Shown here piece after piece: positions 45,201 to 54,097 of a stretch of 64,000 nucleotides of DNA. Location of the stretch: the NCBI RefSeq assembly GCF_040812395.1, contig NZ_JBFNXH010000004.1:248001-312000 (forward strand), written 5' to 3'. Position 1 is the stretch's first letter. Every line of letters starts with the position of its first letter. Made by a program: the position numbers and the translations under genes. The notes below the pieces were generated by a model. That model was given only the letters and a program-made list of their open reading frames with translations, searched no databases and was not told the origin of the DNA. The stretch is from Paenibacillus_E sp040812395 (GTDB lineage: Bacteria > Bacillota > Bacilli > Paenibacillales > NBRC-103111).

Positions 45201-45809
45201 ATGGGGGAAATACGTAATGCGGACCGTACGCGCAAGTGTATACTTGATGCAGCTAAAGCTGAATTTTTCGAAAAAGGATATTCCGGAGCACGTATAGAAT
45301 CAATCGCGCAAAGAGCTGAAGTCAAAAAGCAACTGCTCTATCATTACTTCAAAGGGAAAGATGAGTTGTATGACGAGGTAATGGGGTATATTCTCTCTCA
45401 GGTCCCTCAAGAGGGCTTTATGCTTCCTGCCAATCCTGTGCGTATTGCGGAACACCGGTTTAAAGTAAACTCGGAGCACTTATTGGATTTTTTACGATTT
45501 ACCTTGTTAGAGGTGATCGACGCTCGCCCCGGCAATTTAATGGGGGAAGCACAAAGAAAAAGCGTACTCCAGTCCTATAATAACGATATGAAAGAAAAGC
45601 AAGAGATGGGGCTTGTACCCGATGATCTGGATCCAGCAATGTTGACTTTAGCGATATCCAGTTTGACCATCTATCCGCTTATTTTTGAAGAAGTGACTCG
45701 AATGATAACGGGGAATCTGCCTTCGGATTCTGAATTCCAAGAGAAATGGACGATTTTTCTCCAAAAATTCAGCGAGAGAATGTTTAGAAACCTACGAGAG
45801 AATGAATAA
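45201..45809 (+). CDS. TetR-family transcriptional regulator
   Basis: The 202-residue protein has the N-terminal TetR helix-turn-helix (residues about 8-54; CILDAAKAEFFEKGYSGARIESIAQRAEVKKQLLYHYFKGKDELYDEV) and a helical ligand domain. GGGAAGG lies 8 bases before ATG 45201; the start at 45165 overlaps the promoter region. It is divergent from the MFS exporter and probably its repressor. Confidence 0.9.
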   Translation: MGEIRNADRTRKCILDAAKAEFFEKGYSGARIESIAQRAEVKKQLLYHYFKGKDELYDEVMGYILSQVPQEGFMLPANPVRIAEHRFKVNSEHLLDFLRFTLLEVIDARPGNLMGEAQRKSVLQSYNNDMKEKQEMGLVPDDLDPAMLTLAISSLTIYPLIFEEVTRMITGNLPSDSEFQEKWTIFLQKFSERMFRNLRENE

Positions 45810-46235
45810 TCCGAACGACAGAAGGGTAGCGGGAGGATCTTGTCCATCCATCCGTACATCAGTGGTTAGCCTCCGGTGTTGATAAACTTAAATCCATTCC
45901 TGGACCTTTTCTAAGTTCAAGTTGGGTGTATGGACGACGGCGAATTGTGGATTTGCCAAGCTACGGCTGAGCATGTTGAGTCCCTTTCCTCTAATTTAGT
46001 TATTAGTAAAGGCCCGTAGTAGCTCTAATACAAGCTAATCGGGCCCTATCTTTTTCATCCCTCACCTATGCCTCTTATCGCGCCGGTACGGTTCACCGGT
46101 CTATTTCTATCAGCAAGTTAAAGCCTTCTCGGTCATTTTCAATTCGCGGTTCTCACAGGTGTAATTAAGAATAGGGTGGACGATAGATCGTTTAATGGCT
46201 GTATGATAATTGGACTTACGCAAGATCAAAGAAAG

Positions 46236-46256
46236 GGCCATTCCTGGAATGGCCCT
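46236..46256. repeat. Perfect palindromic hairpin
   Basis: GGGCCATTCC and GGAATGGCCC flank one base, a 10-bp palindrome without a T run. It lies in the 760-base gap between the TetR and HxlR genes, which otherwise has only the element at 46350-46499 and a weak hairpin near 46012-46050. Confidence 0.7.
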
Positions 46257-46349
46257 AAAACTTGCCGTTACAGACAACGCGGAGATGCGTATCGCGCATA
46301 CTGGTACAGCAGAAAGTAGAGTTGCGCGTAGAAGCGGAAATGTTAAATT

Positions 46350-46499
46350 TGCAGATTGGTGTTTAAGTTACAGCACTCGACACAAGTGGAGTGCTGTGTG
46401 TTGCTGGTGAGTGAGTAGTGACTGGAACCACACTTACCTAAAATTATACCTAATAAGCATCTTTTGCTCTCTATTAATGGGTAGCAGAGGTGCTTTTTT
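46350..46499 (+). ncRNA. Possible structured RNA with terminator, copy 1 of 2
   Basis: About 95 bases here resemble 48165-48260, with shared words GTGGAGTGNTGTGTGTNGCT and GGANCCACANTTACCTA. A hairpin CAGCACTC/GAGTGCTG opens the block, and a terminator (AGCATCT with AGGTGCT, T run; 46456-46499) closes it. No intact plus-strand gene follows. It could be a small RNA or an orphaned leader. Confidence 0.45.
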
Positions 46500-46570
46500 C
46501 TTCACTAAATGAGATTGTCAGCTGCTTTTTCACGAAAAAATAGTCCATTATAAGGAATAATGTTGCCTCC

Positions 46571-46915
46571 CTAGACAAGCTCTTGCTCTCGCCCTGCCTC
46601 CCGCTCCAAGTAACTCTCGCCCCAGTTGCTCAGCAGCATTAACAATGGAATTAGGCTCTTACCTGTCTCTGTTAAGGAATATTCCACCTTGGGTGGAATT
46701 TCGGTGTATATTTTACGGTGGACGAGGTCGTCATTCTCCAACTCTCGTAATTGCCTGGTCAAAGTGCGCTGGGTAATGTCAGGAAAAACCCTTCGGAGCT
46801 CGTTAAATCTCTTGATACCGTGCGTTGCTAGTTGATAGAGGATAACAAGCTTCCATTTACCTCCGATTAGGTTAACGGTTGCTTCCACTGGACATTGTGC
46901 TTCTAACTTCTTCAA
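46571..46915 (-). CDS. HxlR-family transcriptional regulator
   Basis: The 114-residue winged-helix protein has the family marks: the N-terminal Cys in CPVEATVNLIGGKWKLVILYQLATHG, RFNELRRVFPDITQRTLTRQLRELENDDLVHR and PPKVEYSLTETGKSL. HxlR proteins often use the Cys to sense electrophiles or oxidants. It is divergent from the NmrA-like gene, with a palindrome between. Confidence 0.92.
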   Translation of the reverse strand: MKKLEAQCPVEATVNLIGGKWKLVILYQLATHGIKRFNELRRVFPDITQRTLTRQLRELENDDLVHRKIYTEIPPKVEYSLTETGKSLIPLLMLLSNWGESYLEREAGREQELV

Positions 46916-46938
46916 CTTACTCGCCCCCCTTATATGGT

Positions 46939-46956
46939 AGTATCAAATAGGATACT
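46939..46956. promoter_or_regulatory. HxlR-type operator
   Basis: AGTATC, six bases, GATACT forms a dyad between the divergent hxlR and NmrA-like genes. TATA-rich flanks extend the symmetry. It is the likely site of HxlR binding to control both. Confidence 0.75.
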
Positions 46957-47093
46957 ATATATCAATAATGTGCGTACTTACAGGAATCACTTCTTTATTC
47001 TATTATAAGGTATAAGGACAGGCAAACAAACCTTACAAGTGATTTTACTGTAGAGGACTTAGAGGGACTTAAGAATCTAGAAGCGAAGAAGGG

Positions 47094-47996
47094 ATGATGA
47101 ACGTGACGAATACAAATAAAGTTCTCGTATATGGAGCAGCAGGTGTACAAGGAGGGGCAGCAGCAAGAAAGCTGCTAGCGGAGGGTTATATTGTTCAAGC
47201 CATTGCGAGGAATCAGAAGAAAGCCGACCAGCTTGCAGAACAGGGCATCCATGCACTCATTGGAGATATGGCTGATTATGATAGCCTAGTCGCAGCTAGC
47301 CAAGGTGTTAGCATTGTTTTGCTCTCTATTCCAGTGGAATTTAATTTGGAGCGCGCTCGAAAATATTATCGTAATGCAGTCGATGCAGCCAAGCAGGCAA
47401 ATGTCGAACTATTAGTGGTCAATACCAGTGTCTATGTACCGAATGAACGCACTGATCTGGTCGCAATCGAGCTCAAGCGAGAACTGATTGACTATGTCAA
47501 ACAAAGTGGAGTTCCGTCCATTATTCTTCAGCCTACTCTTTACTTGGAGAACTTTTTAATTCCAGGTATTCTGAATAATCAGACACTGGCTTATCCCGTA
47601 CCTGCGGAGGAAGCTATTGCGTGGGTTAGTATAGAGGATGCTGCCAGCTATGCAGTTTATGCTTGTAACCATCCCGAGCTGGAAGGAACAACCATAAATG
47701 TAACGGGTCCTGAGGCGCTTACTGGTAATCAATTAGCCGAACTCTTCAGTCAAACTCTTGAACAGGATGTACATTTCTACTCACTTCCAGTCGAGACTTT
47801 CGAAGCAGCTATCACCCCCTTATTAGGCACAGAAACTGCTTCTGGATTAGCTGGCTTGTATCATTGGGTAGCAGCTAACACGGCATCATTACCACAGCAT
47901 GAGGGAATACATTCTGCTATACGATCCGCGATTCCAGGCACCTTAGTAGCGGAATGGATCAACGGAATGATTAAACAAGGATATATTACTAAATAA
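47094..47996 (+). CDS. NmrA-like NAD(P)-binding protein
   Basis: The 300-residue atypical SDR has a nucleotide motif YGAAGVQGGAAARKLLAEGY, then IARNQKKADQLAEQG and IGDMADYDSLVAASQG, and the family's later PTLYLENFLIP. It probably works as a quinone or NAD(P)H-dependent reductase or redox sensor. Start is ambiguous: GAAGGG touches ATG 47094, and ATG 47097 or GTG 47103 are alternatives. HxlR regulation together with quinone-type reductases is common in Firmicutes. Confidence 0.88.
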   Translation: MMNVTNTNKVLVYGAAGVQGGAAARKLLAEGYIVQAIARNQKKADQLAEQGIHALIGDMADYDSLVAASQGVSIVLLSIPVEFNLERARKYYRNAVDAAKQANVELLVVNTSVYVPNERTDLVAIELKRELIDYVKQSGVPSIILQPTLYLENFLIPGILNNQTLAYPVPAEEAIAWVSIEDAASYAVYACNHPELEGTTINVTGPEALTGNQLAELFSQTLEQDVHFYSLPVETFEAAITPLLGTETASGLAGLYHWVAANTASLPQHEGIHSAIRSAIPGTLVAEWINGMIKQGYITK

Positions 47997-48025
47997 TTCG
48001 ACTAGTTTAGTCGCAGGTCTCTGGC

Positions 48026-48075
48026 GGGTTACTCTGCGGGCGGTCGAACAAACCGCTTGAGGAGTAACCCTTGTT
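48026..48075 (+). terminator. Terminator of the NmrA-like gene
   Basis: GGGTTACTC pairs with GAGTAACCC with an inner GCGGT/ACCGC helix, followed by TTGTTTTATT. Confidence 0.85.
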
Positions 48076-48164
48076 TTATTTCTATGTTGAATATCGATGG
48101 TTCGAAATGCATGATGAGTGAGCGTTAAATAGCCCTCGACTCTCAGTTAATTAGGAGCGATGGA

Positions 48165-48305
48165 GGGGGATTTGTGTTGACTCTGCTTACTCCACACATG
48201 TGGAGTGTTGTGTGTCGCTAGTAAAAAAATATTGATTTGGAGCCACATTTACCTATAATATAACCTGAAAAAGCTCAAGCGGGTACAATGCTTGAGCTTT
48301 TCTTT
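48165..48305 (+). ncRNA. Possible structured RNA with terminator, copy 2 of 2
   Basis: This copy shares the conserved words with 46350-46499. Its opening hairpin is CTCCACA/TGTGGAG, and its terminator is AAAGCTCAAGC with GCTTGAGCTTT (48270-48300). The terminator ends 80 bases before a decayed gene at 48385, so it could be that gene's leader. Confidence 0.45.
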
Positions 48306-48384
48306 ATCATGAAGAAAGATACTTGTGAACACTCCCCTTCCAAGCTATCATACCAACATTATATCAAGGTTAGGGGAATTACTT

Positions 48385-48663
48385 ATGAACGCTATAACAG
48401 AAAATATCGTTTCGATATCCACTGATGAAACCGTAGTACGAAATCGCTATTCCTTAATTGGACTGGATGTGGACGATACGACATCGGAATAATTGTTAGA
48501 AGTCGCTAGCCGACACTGCAAGCTCGTTCTTGAACACGGCAGAGCGACCACGCCAACGGATCGGCGGCGCGAAATCATCGAAGAAATTCAGAGTTTACGG
48601 TCGACAAGGCATGCTCTTATCGAGCAATTGAGAGTATCGCAAAATATCGAGCTTGTTTGGTGA
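48385..48663 (+). pseudogene. Interrupted small gene
   Basis: From ATG 48385, behind GGGGAATTACTT, 35 codons are read to an in-frame TAA at 48490-48492; the same frame then stays open for 56 more codons of protein-like sequence (LLEVASRHCKLVLEHGRATT and onwards) to TGA 48661-48663. One nonsense change would explain it. The product is unrecognised. Confidence 0.55.
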
Positions 48664-48749
48664 AAATGCGGTTGATCCGAAACTGGATATTGAAAACAAT
48701 CCCCTTCTACGGTGTGCTGAACGAACTTTTACCTTGGGAGGGGATTTCT

Positions 48750-49013
48750 ATGTCACATGACAGTTGTCCAGATTGGTTAAAGCAAGCACTTGGCGAAAGG
48801 TTCAATTCTCTGGCAAGAATAGTGACTACGCTTGAAACAGATCGAACCATTACGACAGCAGCAGTCGAACATTGAGAAGCAGTTGAAACAAGAACTGACA
48901 GCGGATCAGTTCCAGAAAGAGTATTAAGAATATCGTCTTCTGGTTTACAGAAGACGATTACTTTATGAAATCTGCTGTACCAGTGAGCGATGTGCGGGAG
49001 AACCCTATCACAA
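48750..49013 (+). pseudogene. Frameshifted small gene
   Basis: ATG 48750 after GGGAGGGG encodes MSHDSCPDWLKQALGERF and so on, ending at TGA after 41 codons. A frame change near 48830 would continue with a helical sequence (LKQIEPLRQQQSNIEKQLKQ) to TAA, and beyond that stop the frame again reads plausibly. The gene looks inactivated by a frameshift plus a stop. Function unknown. Confidence 0.5.
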
Positions 49014-49039
49014 GTAACGGCAAGTTTTTTCGCGGATCC

Positions 49040-49237
49040 TTATTTTTTAACCACAGGCACCCAAAATTCGCCGTAGAAAGTGCCGTCGCCATTTCCTGCG
49101 ACCACGATGTACTCGCTCTCTGGAAACCCGATGATGCGCGTTGCGTCAGCCACTGATTTACGAGCTTCTACCTCGAAATAATTCCACGGTTTGCCTTGAT
49201 AAACCTCGTTGACTGACCATTCGCGATTTGTGTTCAA
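49040..49237 (-). pseudogene. C-terminal fragment of a GyrI-like protein
   Basis: About 65 codons end in GDGTFYGEFWVPVVKK, the typical end of a GyrI-like/AraC effector-binding domain. There is only a TTG start, and the N-terminal half is absent. The left copy of the 1.1-kb duplication begins 34 bases upstream, so that event probably cut this gene. Confidence 0.7.
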
Positions 49238-49245
49238 GTGTGTAA

Positions 49246-49740
49246 TCAGCCTTGCGGGTGCTCCTTATCTACTTTTTTTGCGCGAAGCCACATTTCGCCG
49301 TAGAATTCACCGTTTTCAGCTGCTTTGACGAATGTTGAGTTACCAGGCCCAACGTATTTGTAGTCTGTGATTTCTTGTGACATGCCGCCGAAAAATTTGC
49401 CTGTGATTTCGTCAGCAAGGCGGTCTTTGTCAGCGCCTGTGCCTGGCACAACAAGGTAGTCGCCAGCGAGGAAATCGAGGACGACCGTGCCTTCCACGTC
49501 GAACTCGCCCATCACGCCGAAGCCGCGCCAAGCCTTGCTGTCTATGATGTAGTTGATTTGATATTCTTGCCCGTCAGCGAGCGCGAGTAGCTCAGCAAGC
49601 TTGCCGTTTTCGGTGATTTCAGCTTTTTTCGCTGCCGTTTTTGCTGCATTACCTGCCCAGTCGTTGAAGTCTTCAAAAGTAACACCGAATGCAGTCATTT
49701 TGTAGTTTTCCGAGATGGTTTTGATTGAGTAGTTAGACAT
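49246..49740 (-). CDS. GyrI-like small-molecule-binding protein (left duplicate)
   Basis: The 164-residue stand-alone effector-binding domain protein ends in the family signature FYGEMWLRAKK, with a conserved acidic residue in the ligand pocket. Such proteins resemble the ligand domains of BmrR/Rob and bind lipophilic cations or inhibit partners. AAGGAGAG lies 8 bases before ATG 49740. The C-terminal tail (VDKEHPQG) differs from the right duplicate because the duplication ends inside the last codons. It lies downstream of a DoxX-like gene. Confidence 0.82.
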   Translation of the reverse strand: MSNYSIKTISENYKMTAFGVTFEDFNDWAGNAAKTAAKKAEITENGKLAELLALADGQEYQINYIIDSKAWRGFGVMGEFDVEGTVVLDFLAGDYLVVPGTGADKDRLADEITGKFFGGMSQEITDYKYVGPGNSTFVKAAENGEFYGEMWLRAKKVDKEHPQG

Positions 49741-49901
49741 TTTGTTCTCTCCTTGTGGTTTTATTTTGTACAAGATTGATTCTATATGCTGAATGTATCA
49801 AAAAATGATACTCTTTATTGCCTTTAAAATCGCCAGACTTTTCAATACATCTATGTAGGAAATTTAACATTTGAGAAAGAAAATCTAATATATATCAAGT
49901 C

Positions 49902-50324
49902 TTAAAGTTTGCGGTTCTTCGGACGTAGCGCCCACGAGACGAGAGCTAGGATTGCAAGACCAAGAGTGCTCCAAATATGGTACCCATAAGCCCCGTAGTC
50001 CCCCACGAATGCATGTGATGCAGCTGCACCCGTCATTCCAAAGAATATGCCTGCATACGCCCATTCCTTAAGCCGCGGAAAGCGCGGCACGAGGATGGCT
50101 ATCGTCCCAAGTACTTTCCAAATCCCGAGAATGGTCAGAAAGTACACCGGATACTCTACGATCTCCACTGTATCGAGCGTTCCCCATTGATGGGTTAGTT
50201 CCCCAATTCCACCGCTCCCCTCAACGAATGCAAGCAGCGCAGTTGTAATCCAATAGGCGACAACTTTTCCCCGGGGATAGGTTTCTTCTTTTAAGTTTGT
50301 TACCGCATCGACTATCTTGCTCAC
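49902..50324 (-). CDS. DoxX-like membrane protein (left duplicate)
   Basis: The 140-residue protein has four hydrophobic segments with the DoxX-like patterns VAYWITTALLAFVEGSGGIGEL, YPVYFLTILGIWKVLGTIAILVP, LKEWAYAGIFFGMTGAAASH and a basic end (RPKNRKL). DoxX relatives act in membrane redox or detoxification, with roles often unknown. The start is GTG 50324, 6 bases after AGGAGG; the right duplicate has ATG at this place. It is transcribed ahead of the GyrI-like gene. Confidence 0.85.
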   Translation of the reverse strand: MSKIVDAVTNLKEETYPRGKVVAYWITTALLAFVEGSGGIGELTHQWGTLDTVEIVEYPVYFLTILGIWKVLGTIAILVPRFPRLKEWAYAGIFFGMTGAAASHAFVGDYGAYGYHIWSTLGLAILALVSWALRPKNRKL

Positions 50325-50340
50325 TTGTTTCCTCCTCAAA

Positions 50341-50372
50341 GTCTAATTAGACACCATTTACTGTCTTGTCAA
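50341..50372 (-). promoter_or_regulatory. Promoter with palindrome over the -10 box (left duplicate)
   Basis: On the minus strand TTGACA (50372-50367), 17 bases and TAATTA (50349-50344) make a promoter. The perfect palindrome GTCTAATTAGAC (50341-50352) covers the -10 box, a likely repressor site. Confidence 0.8.
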
Positions 50373-50377
50373 CAGTT

Positions 50378-50637
50378 GTTTTTCATCTTCACATGAAACA
50401 GTTTCTGTGGAAAGAAGTTGGACCTATTAGCCTCGTACGCGTTGCCGTTCATTTCAAGAAAGGGAATCAAATTCGTACTCACAACAATCATCTCCTAGGT
50501 TCAATTTTATTATTGCCAAGTGCCGAGCCGTTTTCCTTGCCGCTAATCATTTCGTATTTCGCATGCTTCTTATCGTTCGAATATCACCACCTCCAAATAA
50601 AAGCCTTACCAGGTATTCGATCGGCATATGACTCAAC
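50378..50637. other. Short gap without a gene
   Basis: This stretch lies past the left duplication and before the end of the MFS gene. I see no supported gene or clear terminator. Confidence 0.4.
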
Positions 50638-52050
50638 TCAGCGAGCCGCCGTTCCGGCCGGCGTCCCTGCCTGTGCTTTCGACGGAGCCTTCCCCTTCAT
50701 AAACATGGCAAGCATTAGCCCTACGAAAGCCATTCCGGCTGTTACAAGCGAAGCTACATTCATGCCGTGAATCATGCCGCTCGCTCCTCCCGTCCCGCCG
50801 CCGTGCGTCATAATCGTCACGAGCAATGCCGTTCCAATCGCGCCGGCAACCGTCCGGACCGTGGTGTTGACCGGTACCCCGTGAGGAATAAGCGCCGGCG
50901 CAAGCGTGCTCATGCTGCTGGTGACGGATGGCATCATGCACAAGCTGATTCCGATCATGCGGATGACGTACACCACGATCAAATAGGAGTAAGAAGTAGA
51001 CGTCGTCAATTGCGCGAATAGGACCGACGTGATGATCGTCAAGACAAGTCCGATCGAGATAACGACCTTCCCTCCCAACCTGTCGAACAGCTTTCCGGCG
51101 ATCGGCGACATCACTCCGTTCACGAGGGCACCGGGCAACAGCATAAGCCCTGCCTTCAGCGGCGAATACCCCAGCATGATCTGCATGAAGATCGGAAGCA
51201 GCAATTGCGAGCTCAGCATGACGACCATCAAGATCATGCTGATCAAAGTGCCTGTCGTATAGTTCTTGTTTTTGAATACGCGCAATTCCAGAAGCGGATT
51301 TTCCTTCATCAATTGCCGCCAACCGAACAGTCCAAGCGAGACTGCGCCGATGAAGAGCGCTATCCAAGTCTCCGAGCTGCTCCAACCGACGTTGCCCGAT
51401 ATGCTGAATCCGTAGAGTACGCCGCCAAAGCCTAACGAAGAGAGCAGGACGGACAACACATCCAACTTGATCGCGACTTGCTTCGTCACATTGCGAACCA
51501 AGAACAAACCGACGGCAAAAATCAGAAGGGATAGCGGGGCCATGAGTTGGAACAACAAGCGCCAGGAGTGAGTTTGCACCAACCAACCCGATAACACCGG
51601 TCCGATCGCCGGAGCGAAGGAAACCGCCAAACCTACGATCCCCATGAAAAATCCGCGATTAGCGGCAGGTACATGCGTAAACACAAGTGTCTGCAGCAGC
51701 GGAAGCATGATCCCCGCTCCTACCGCCTGCACGACCCGACCCGTAAGCAGTAAGCCGAAGCTCGGAGAGATTGCACAGATGCACGTGCCCGCGATCAGGA
51801 AGCCCATCGAGGTCACGAACACTTGCCTAGTCGTGAACCGTCGAACAAGAAAAGCCGTTGCCGGCACAACGATCCCTGTCACCAACGCGAAAGCCGTCGT
51901 CAGCCATTGTGCCGTGTTCGCCGAAATGCCCAAATCCAACATAATGGCATGCAATGCCGTATTGACCGCCGATTGATTCATTAATGCCACGATCGTACTG
52001 AAAATCATGATAATGATCGTAGATAATGCACCCTTTTGCATTTTATCCAT
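50638..52050 (-). CDS. MFS multidrug exporter, DHA2 (EmrB/QacA/LmrB type)
   Basis: The 470-residue protein has about fourteen membrane segments, motif A-like FLVRRFTTRQVFVTSMG, and the DHA2 sequence NTALHAIMLDLGISANTAQWLTTAF plus AIGPVLSGWLVQTHSWRLLF. It should export lipophilic drugs by proton antiport. GAGGAGGAA precedes ATG 52050. It is downstream of a same-strand tetR gene, and both have a shared 20-base motif upstream. The exporter-tetR pair sits between the two copies of the 1.1-kb duplication. Confidence 0.93.
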   Translation of the reverse strand: MDKMQKGALSTIIIMIFSTIVALMNQSAVNTALHAIMLDLGISANTAQWLTTAFALVTGIVVPATAFLVRRFTTRQVFVTSMGFLIAGTCICAISPSFGLLLTGRVVQAVGAGIMLPLLQTLVFTHVPAANRGFFMGIVGLAVSFAPAIGPVLSGWLVQTHSWRLLFQLMAPLSLLIFAVGLFLVRNVTKQVAIKLDVLSVLLSSLGFGGVLYGFSISGNVGWSSSETWIALFIGAVSLGLFGWRQLMKENPLLELRVFKNKNYTTGTLISMILMVVMLSSQLLLPIFMQIMLGYSPLKAGLMLLPGALVNGVMSPIAGKLFDRLGGKVVISIGLVLTIITSVLFAQLTTSTSYSYLIVVYVIRMIGISLCMMPSVTSSMSTLAPALIPHGVPVNTTVRTVAGAIGTALLVTIMTHGGGTGGASGMIHGMNVASLVTAGMAFVGLMLAMFMKGKAPSKAQAGTPAGTAAR

Positions 52051-52080
52051 AATTATTCCTCCTCATATAATTAATTCACC

Positions 52081-52100
52081 CAACGTTCATTGAGTTAAAT
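52081..52100. promoter_or_regulatory. TetR operator-like motif before the exporter
   Basis: CAACGTTCATTGAGTTAAAT recurs as AAGCATTCGTTGAGTTAAAT before the tetR gene (52771-52790). The shared, partly symmetric TTGAGTTAAAT block suggests both genes answer to the same TetR protein. Confidence 0.6.
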
Positions 52101-52119
52101 TCCTAAAAGAAAATGGTCC

Positions 52120-52749
52120 CTAGATAGACCATATCTCCACATAGTAGTCAACCATTCGTTCCAGGTGCTCCGCAGCTCTTTCTTTGCCAAACAATATATT
52201 CTGAAATGCTCCGATCGCCGCATGCGAGCTAAGTTGGGACGCTGCCATCTCAAAATCCATCTGACGAATTTCCCCGAGCTCCGCCCGACTCCTCAAGAAG
52301 CCGACCAACGCCTCGGAGGGCTGCTTCGCCATGCGATTTAACCCATCCATCTGCTGCTCCTCTAACAGATTACGTTCACGGAGCAAAATCTGAAAGTATT
52401 CCTTGTCGTTCATAAATCGCTCATCAAAGCCGCGAATAGCGTTCAGCAGCACTTCCCGCAGCTGCAAATCGTCACGGAACGTATCAGCGAATGAGGTACG
52501 AATGTTGGCCATTCGCTTTTCCTGCGCATTCAGCAATACGGCCTGTAAAATCTCCTGTTTGCCACCGGGAAAATAATGATAGGTCAGCGCGTCGGCCATT
52601 CCGATTTCTTTATTCAATTCGCGCATGGAAGTCGCATGAAACCCTTTCTCCGCGAACAATCGCTTGGCGATATCGAGGATCTGCTGCCTCCTCTCCTCCG
52701 CCAGAAGATCGCGATTTGTCTTTTTTCTTGTGCCAATGTCTGGAGCCAT
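52120..52749 (-). CDS. TetR-family transcriptional regulator
   Basis: The 209-residue protein has a TetR helix-turn-helix (about residues 18-65; RRQQILDIAKRLFAEKGFHATSMRELNKEIGMADALTYHYFPGGKQEIL) and a helical ligand domain. AAGGAGGG lies upstream of ATG 52749, preferred to 52776. It precedes the DHA2 exporter by 69 bases and presumably represses both genes through the shared motif. Confidence 0.92.
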   Translation of the reverse strand: MAPDIGTRKKTNRDLLAEERRQQILDIAKRLFAEKGFHATSMRELNKEIGMADALTYHYFPGGKQEILQAVLLNAQEKRMANIRTSFADTFRDDLQLREVLLNAIRGFDERFMNDKEYFQILLRERNLLEEQQMDGLNRMAKQPSEALVGFLRSRAELGEIRQMDFEMAASQLSSHAAIGAFQNILFGKERAAEHLERMVDYYVEIWSI

Positions 52750-52770
52750 TTCGCCCTCCTTTTTTTCACC

Positions 52771-52790
52771 AAGCATTCGTTGAGTTAAAT
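52771..52790. promoter_or_regulatory. TetR operator-like motif before tetR
   Basis: This is the second copy of the 20-base motif, 22 bases before the tetR start. It would allow autoregulation. Confidence 0.6.
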
Positions 52791-52864
52791 ATACATGGAT
52801 ATTTTTACCTTGTCAAGGGGTTGGAAAACAACTAACTTTCGACGATTGTGACTGAGAATGATTG

Positions 52865-52944
52865 GATTTCGCCCTACTTATGATAACGTTCTCCGTATCA
52901 CTTATTACGCAAAATGAAAGGGCGCCTGTTCTGGCGCCCTTTCA
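52865..52944. repeat. Dispersed hairpin element, copy 2 of 3
   Basis: TTTCGCCCTACTTATGATAA leads into a 12-bp stem, TGAAAGGGCGCC with GGCGCCCTTTCA (52915-52944). It shares its left half with copies at 42884 and 56641 but has its own stem sequence. Confidence 0.8.
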
Positions 52945-53017
52945 TTTATTCTTGAATAATTCCAACGATCCCCAAATCGATCAAACGAGAAGCCTTCTTT
53001 GCCACCAAAAGCTTGCA

Positions 53018-53497
53018 TTAGCCTTCGACTTTTTTTGCGCGAAGCCACATTTCGCCGTAGAATTCACCGTTTTCGGCTGCTTTGACGAATGTTGAGTTAC
53101 CAGGACCAATGTATTTGTAGTCTGTGATTTCTTGCATCATGCCGCCGAAAACTTTGCCTGTGATTTCGTCAGCAAGGCGGTCTTTGTCAGCGCCTGTGCC
53201 TGGCACAACAAGGTAGTCGCCAGCGAGGAAATCGAGGACGACCGTGCCTTCCACGTCGAACTCGCCCATCACGCCGAAGCCGCGCCAAGCCTTGCTGTCT
53301 ATGATGTAGTTGATTTGATATTCTTGCCCGTCAGCGAGCGCGAGTAGCTCAGCAAGCTTGCCGTTTTCGGTGATTTCAGCTTTTTTCGCTGCCGTTTTTG
53401 CTGCATTACCTGCCCAGTCGTTGAAGTCTTCAAAAGTAACACCGAATGCAGTCATTTTGTAGTTTTCCGAGATGGTTTTGATTGAGTAGTTAGACAT
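53018..53497 (-). CDS. GyrI-like small-molecule-binding protein (right duplicate)
   Basis: The 159-residue protein is nearly identical to the protein at 49246-49740 and differs in a few residues (GKVFGGMMQEI against GKFFGGMSQEI; YKYIGPG against YKYVGPG) and in its short tail VEG. ATG 53497 follows AAGGAGAG. Because its end looks natural, this copy is the better candidate for the original. Confidence 0.82.
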   Translation of the reverse strand: MSNYSIKTISENYKMTAFGVTFEDFNDWAGNAAKTAAKKAEITENGKLAELLALADGQEYQINYIIDSKAWRGFGVMGEFDVEGTVVLDFLAGDYLVVPGTGADKDRLADEITGKVFGGMMQEITDYKYIGPGNSTFVKAAENGEFYGEMWLRAKKVEG

Positions 53498-53658
53498 TTT
53501 GTTCTCTCCTTGTGGTTTTATTTTGTACAAGATTGATTCTATATGCTGAATGTATCAAAAAATGATACTCTTTATTGCCTTTAAAATCGCCAGACTTTTC
53601 AATACATCTATGTAGGAAATTTAACATTTGAGAAAGAAAATCTAATATATATCAAGTC

Positions 53659-54081
53659 TTAAAGTTTGCGGTTCTTCGGACGTAGCGCCCACGAGACGAG
53701 AGCTAGGATTGCAAGACCAAGAGTGCTCCAAATATGGTACCCATAAGCCCCGTAGTCCCCCACGAATGCATGTGATGCAGCTGCACCCGTCATTCCAAAG
53801 AATATGCCTGCATACGCCCATTCCTTAAGCCGCGGAAAGCGCGGCACGAGGATGGCTATCGTCCCAAGTACTTTCCAAATCCCGAGAATGGTCAGAAAGT
53901 ACACCGGATACTCTACGATCTCCACTGTATCGAGCGTTCCCCATTGATGGGTTAGTTCCCCAATTCCACCGCTCCCCTCAACGAATGCAAGCAGCGCAGT
54001 TGTAATCCAATAGGCGACAACTTTTCCCCGGGGATAGGCTTCTTCTTTTGAGTTTGTTACCGCATCGACTATCTTGCTCAT
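53659..54081 (-). CDS. DoxX-like membrane protein (right duplicate)
   Basis: The 140-residue product differs from the left duplicate only in the first residues (start ATG instead of GTG; TNSKEEAYPRG against TNLKEETYPRG). Four membrane segments are predicted. It is transcribed with the GyrI-like gene from a promoter bearing GTCTAATTAGAC. Confidence 0.85.
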   Translation of the reverse strand: MSKIVDAVTNSKEEAYPRGKVVAYWITTALLAFVEGSGGIGELTHQWGTLDTVEIVEYPVYFLTILGIWKVLGTIAILVPRFPRLKEWAYAGIFFGMTGAAASHAFVGDYGAYGYHIWSTLGLAILALVSWALRPKNRKL

Positions 54082-54097
54082 TTGTTTCCTCCTCAAA

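Larger units (their letters stand above)
49271..50377. repeat. 1,107-bp direct duplication, left copy
   Basis: This segment equals 53028-54134 at a constant offset of 3,757 bases with no indel and roughly eleven substitutions by eye, clustered toward both ends; the centre is identical. It holds a GyrI-like gene, a DoxX-like gene and their promoter. Confidence 0.95.

Noticed and set aside
46210..46410. 66-codon frame between the TetR and HxlR genes
   Set aside because: It runs through a palindromic hairpin and the structured block, and has no ribosome binding site or protein-like pattern.
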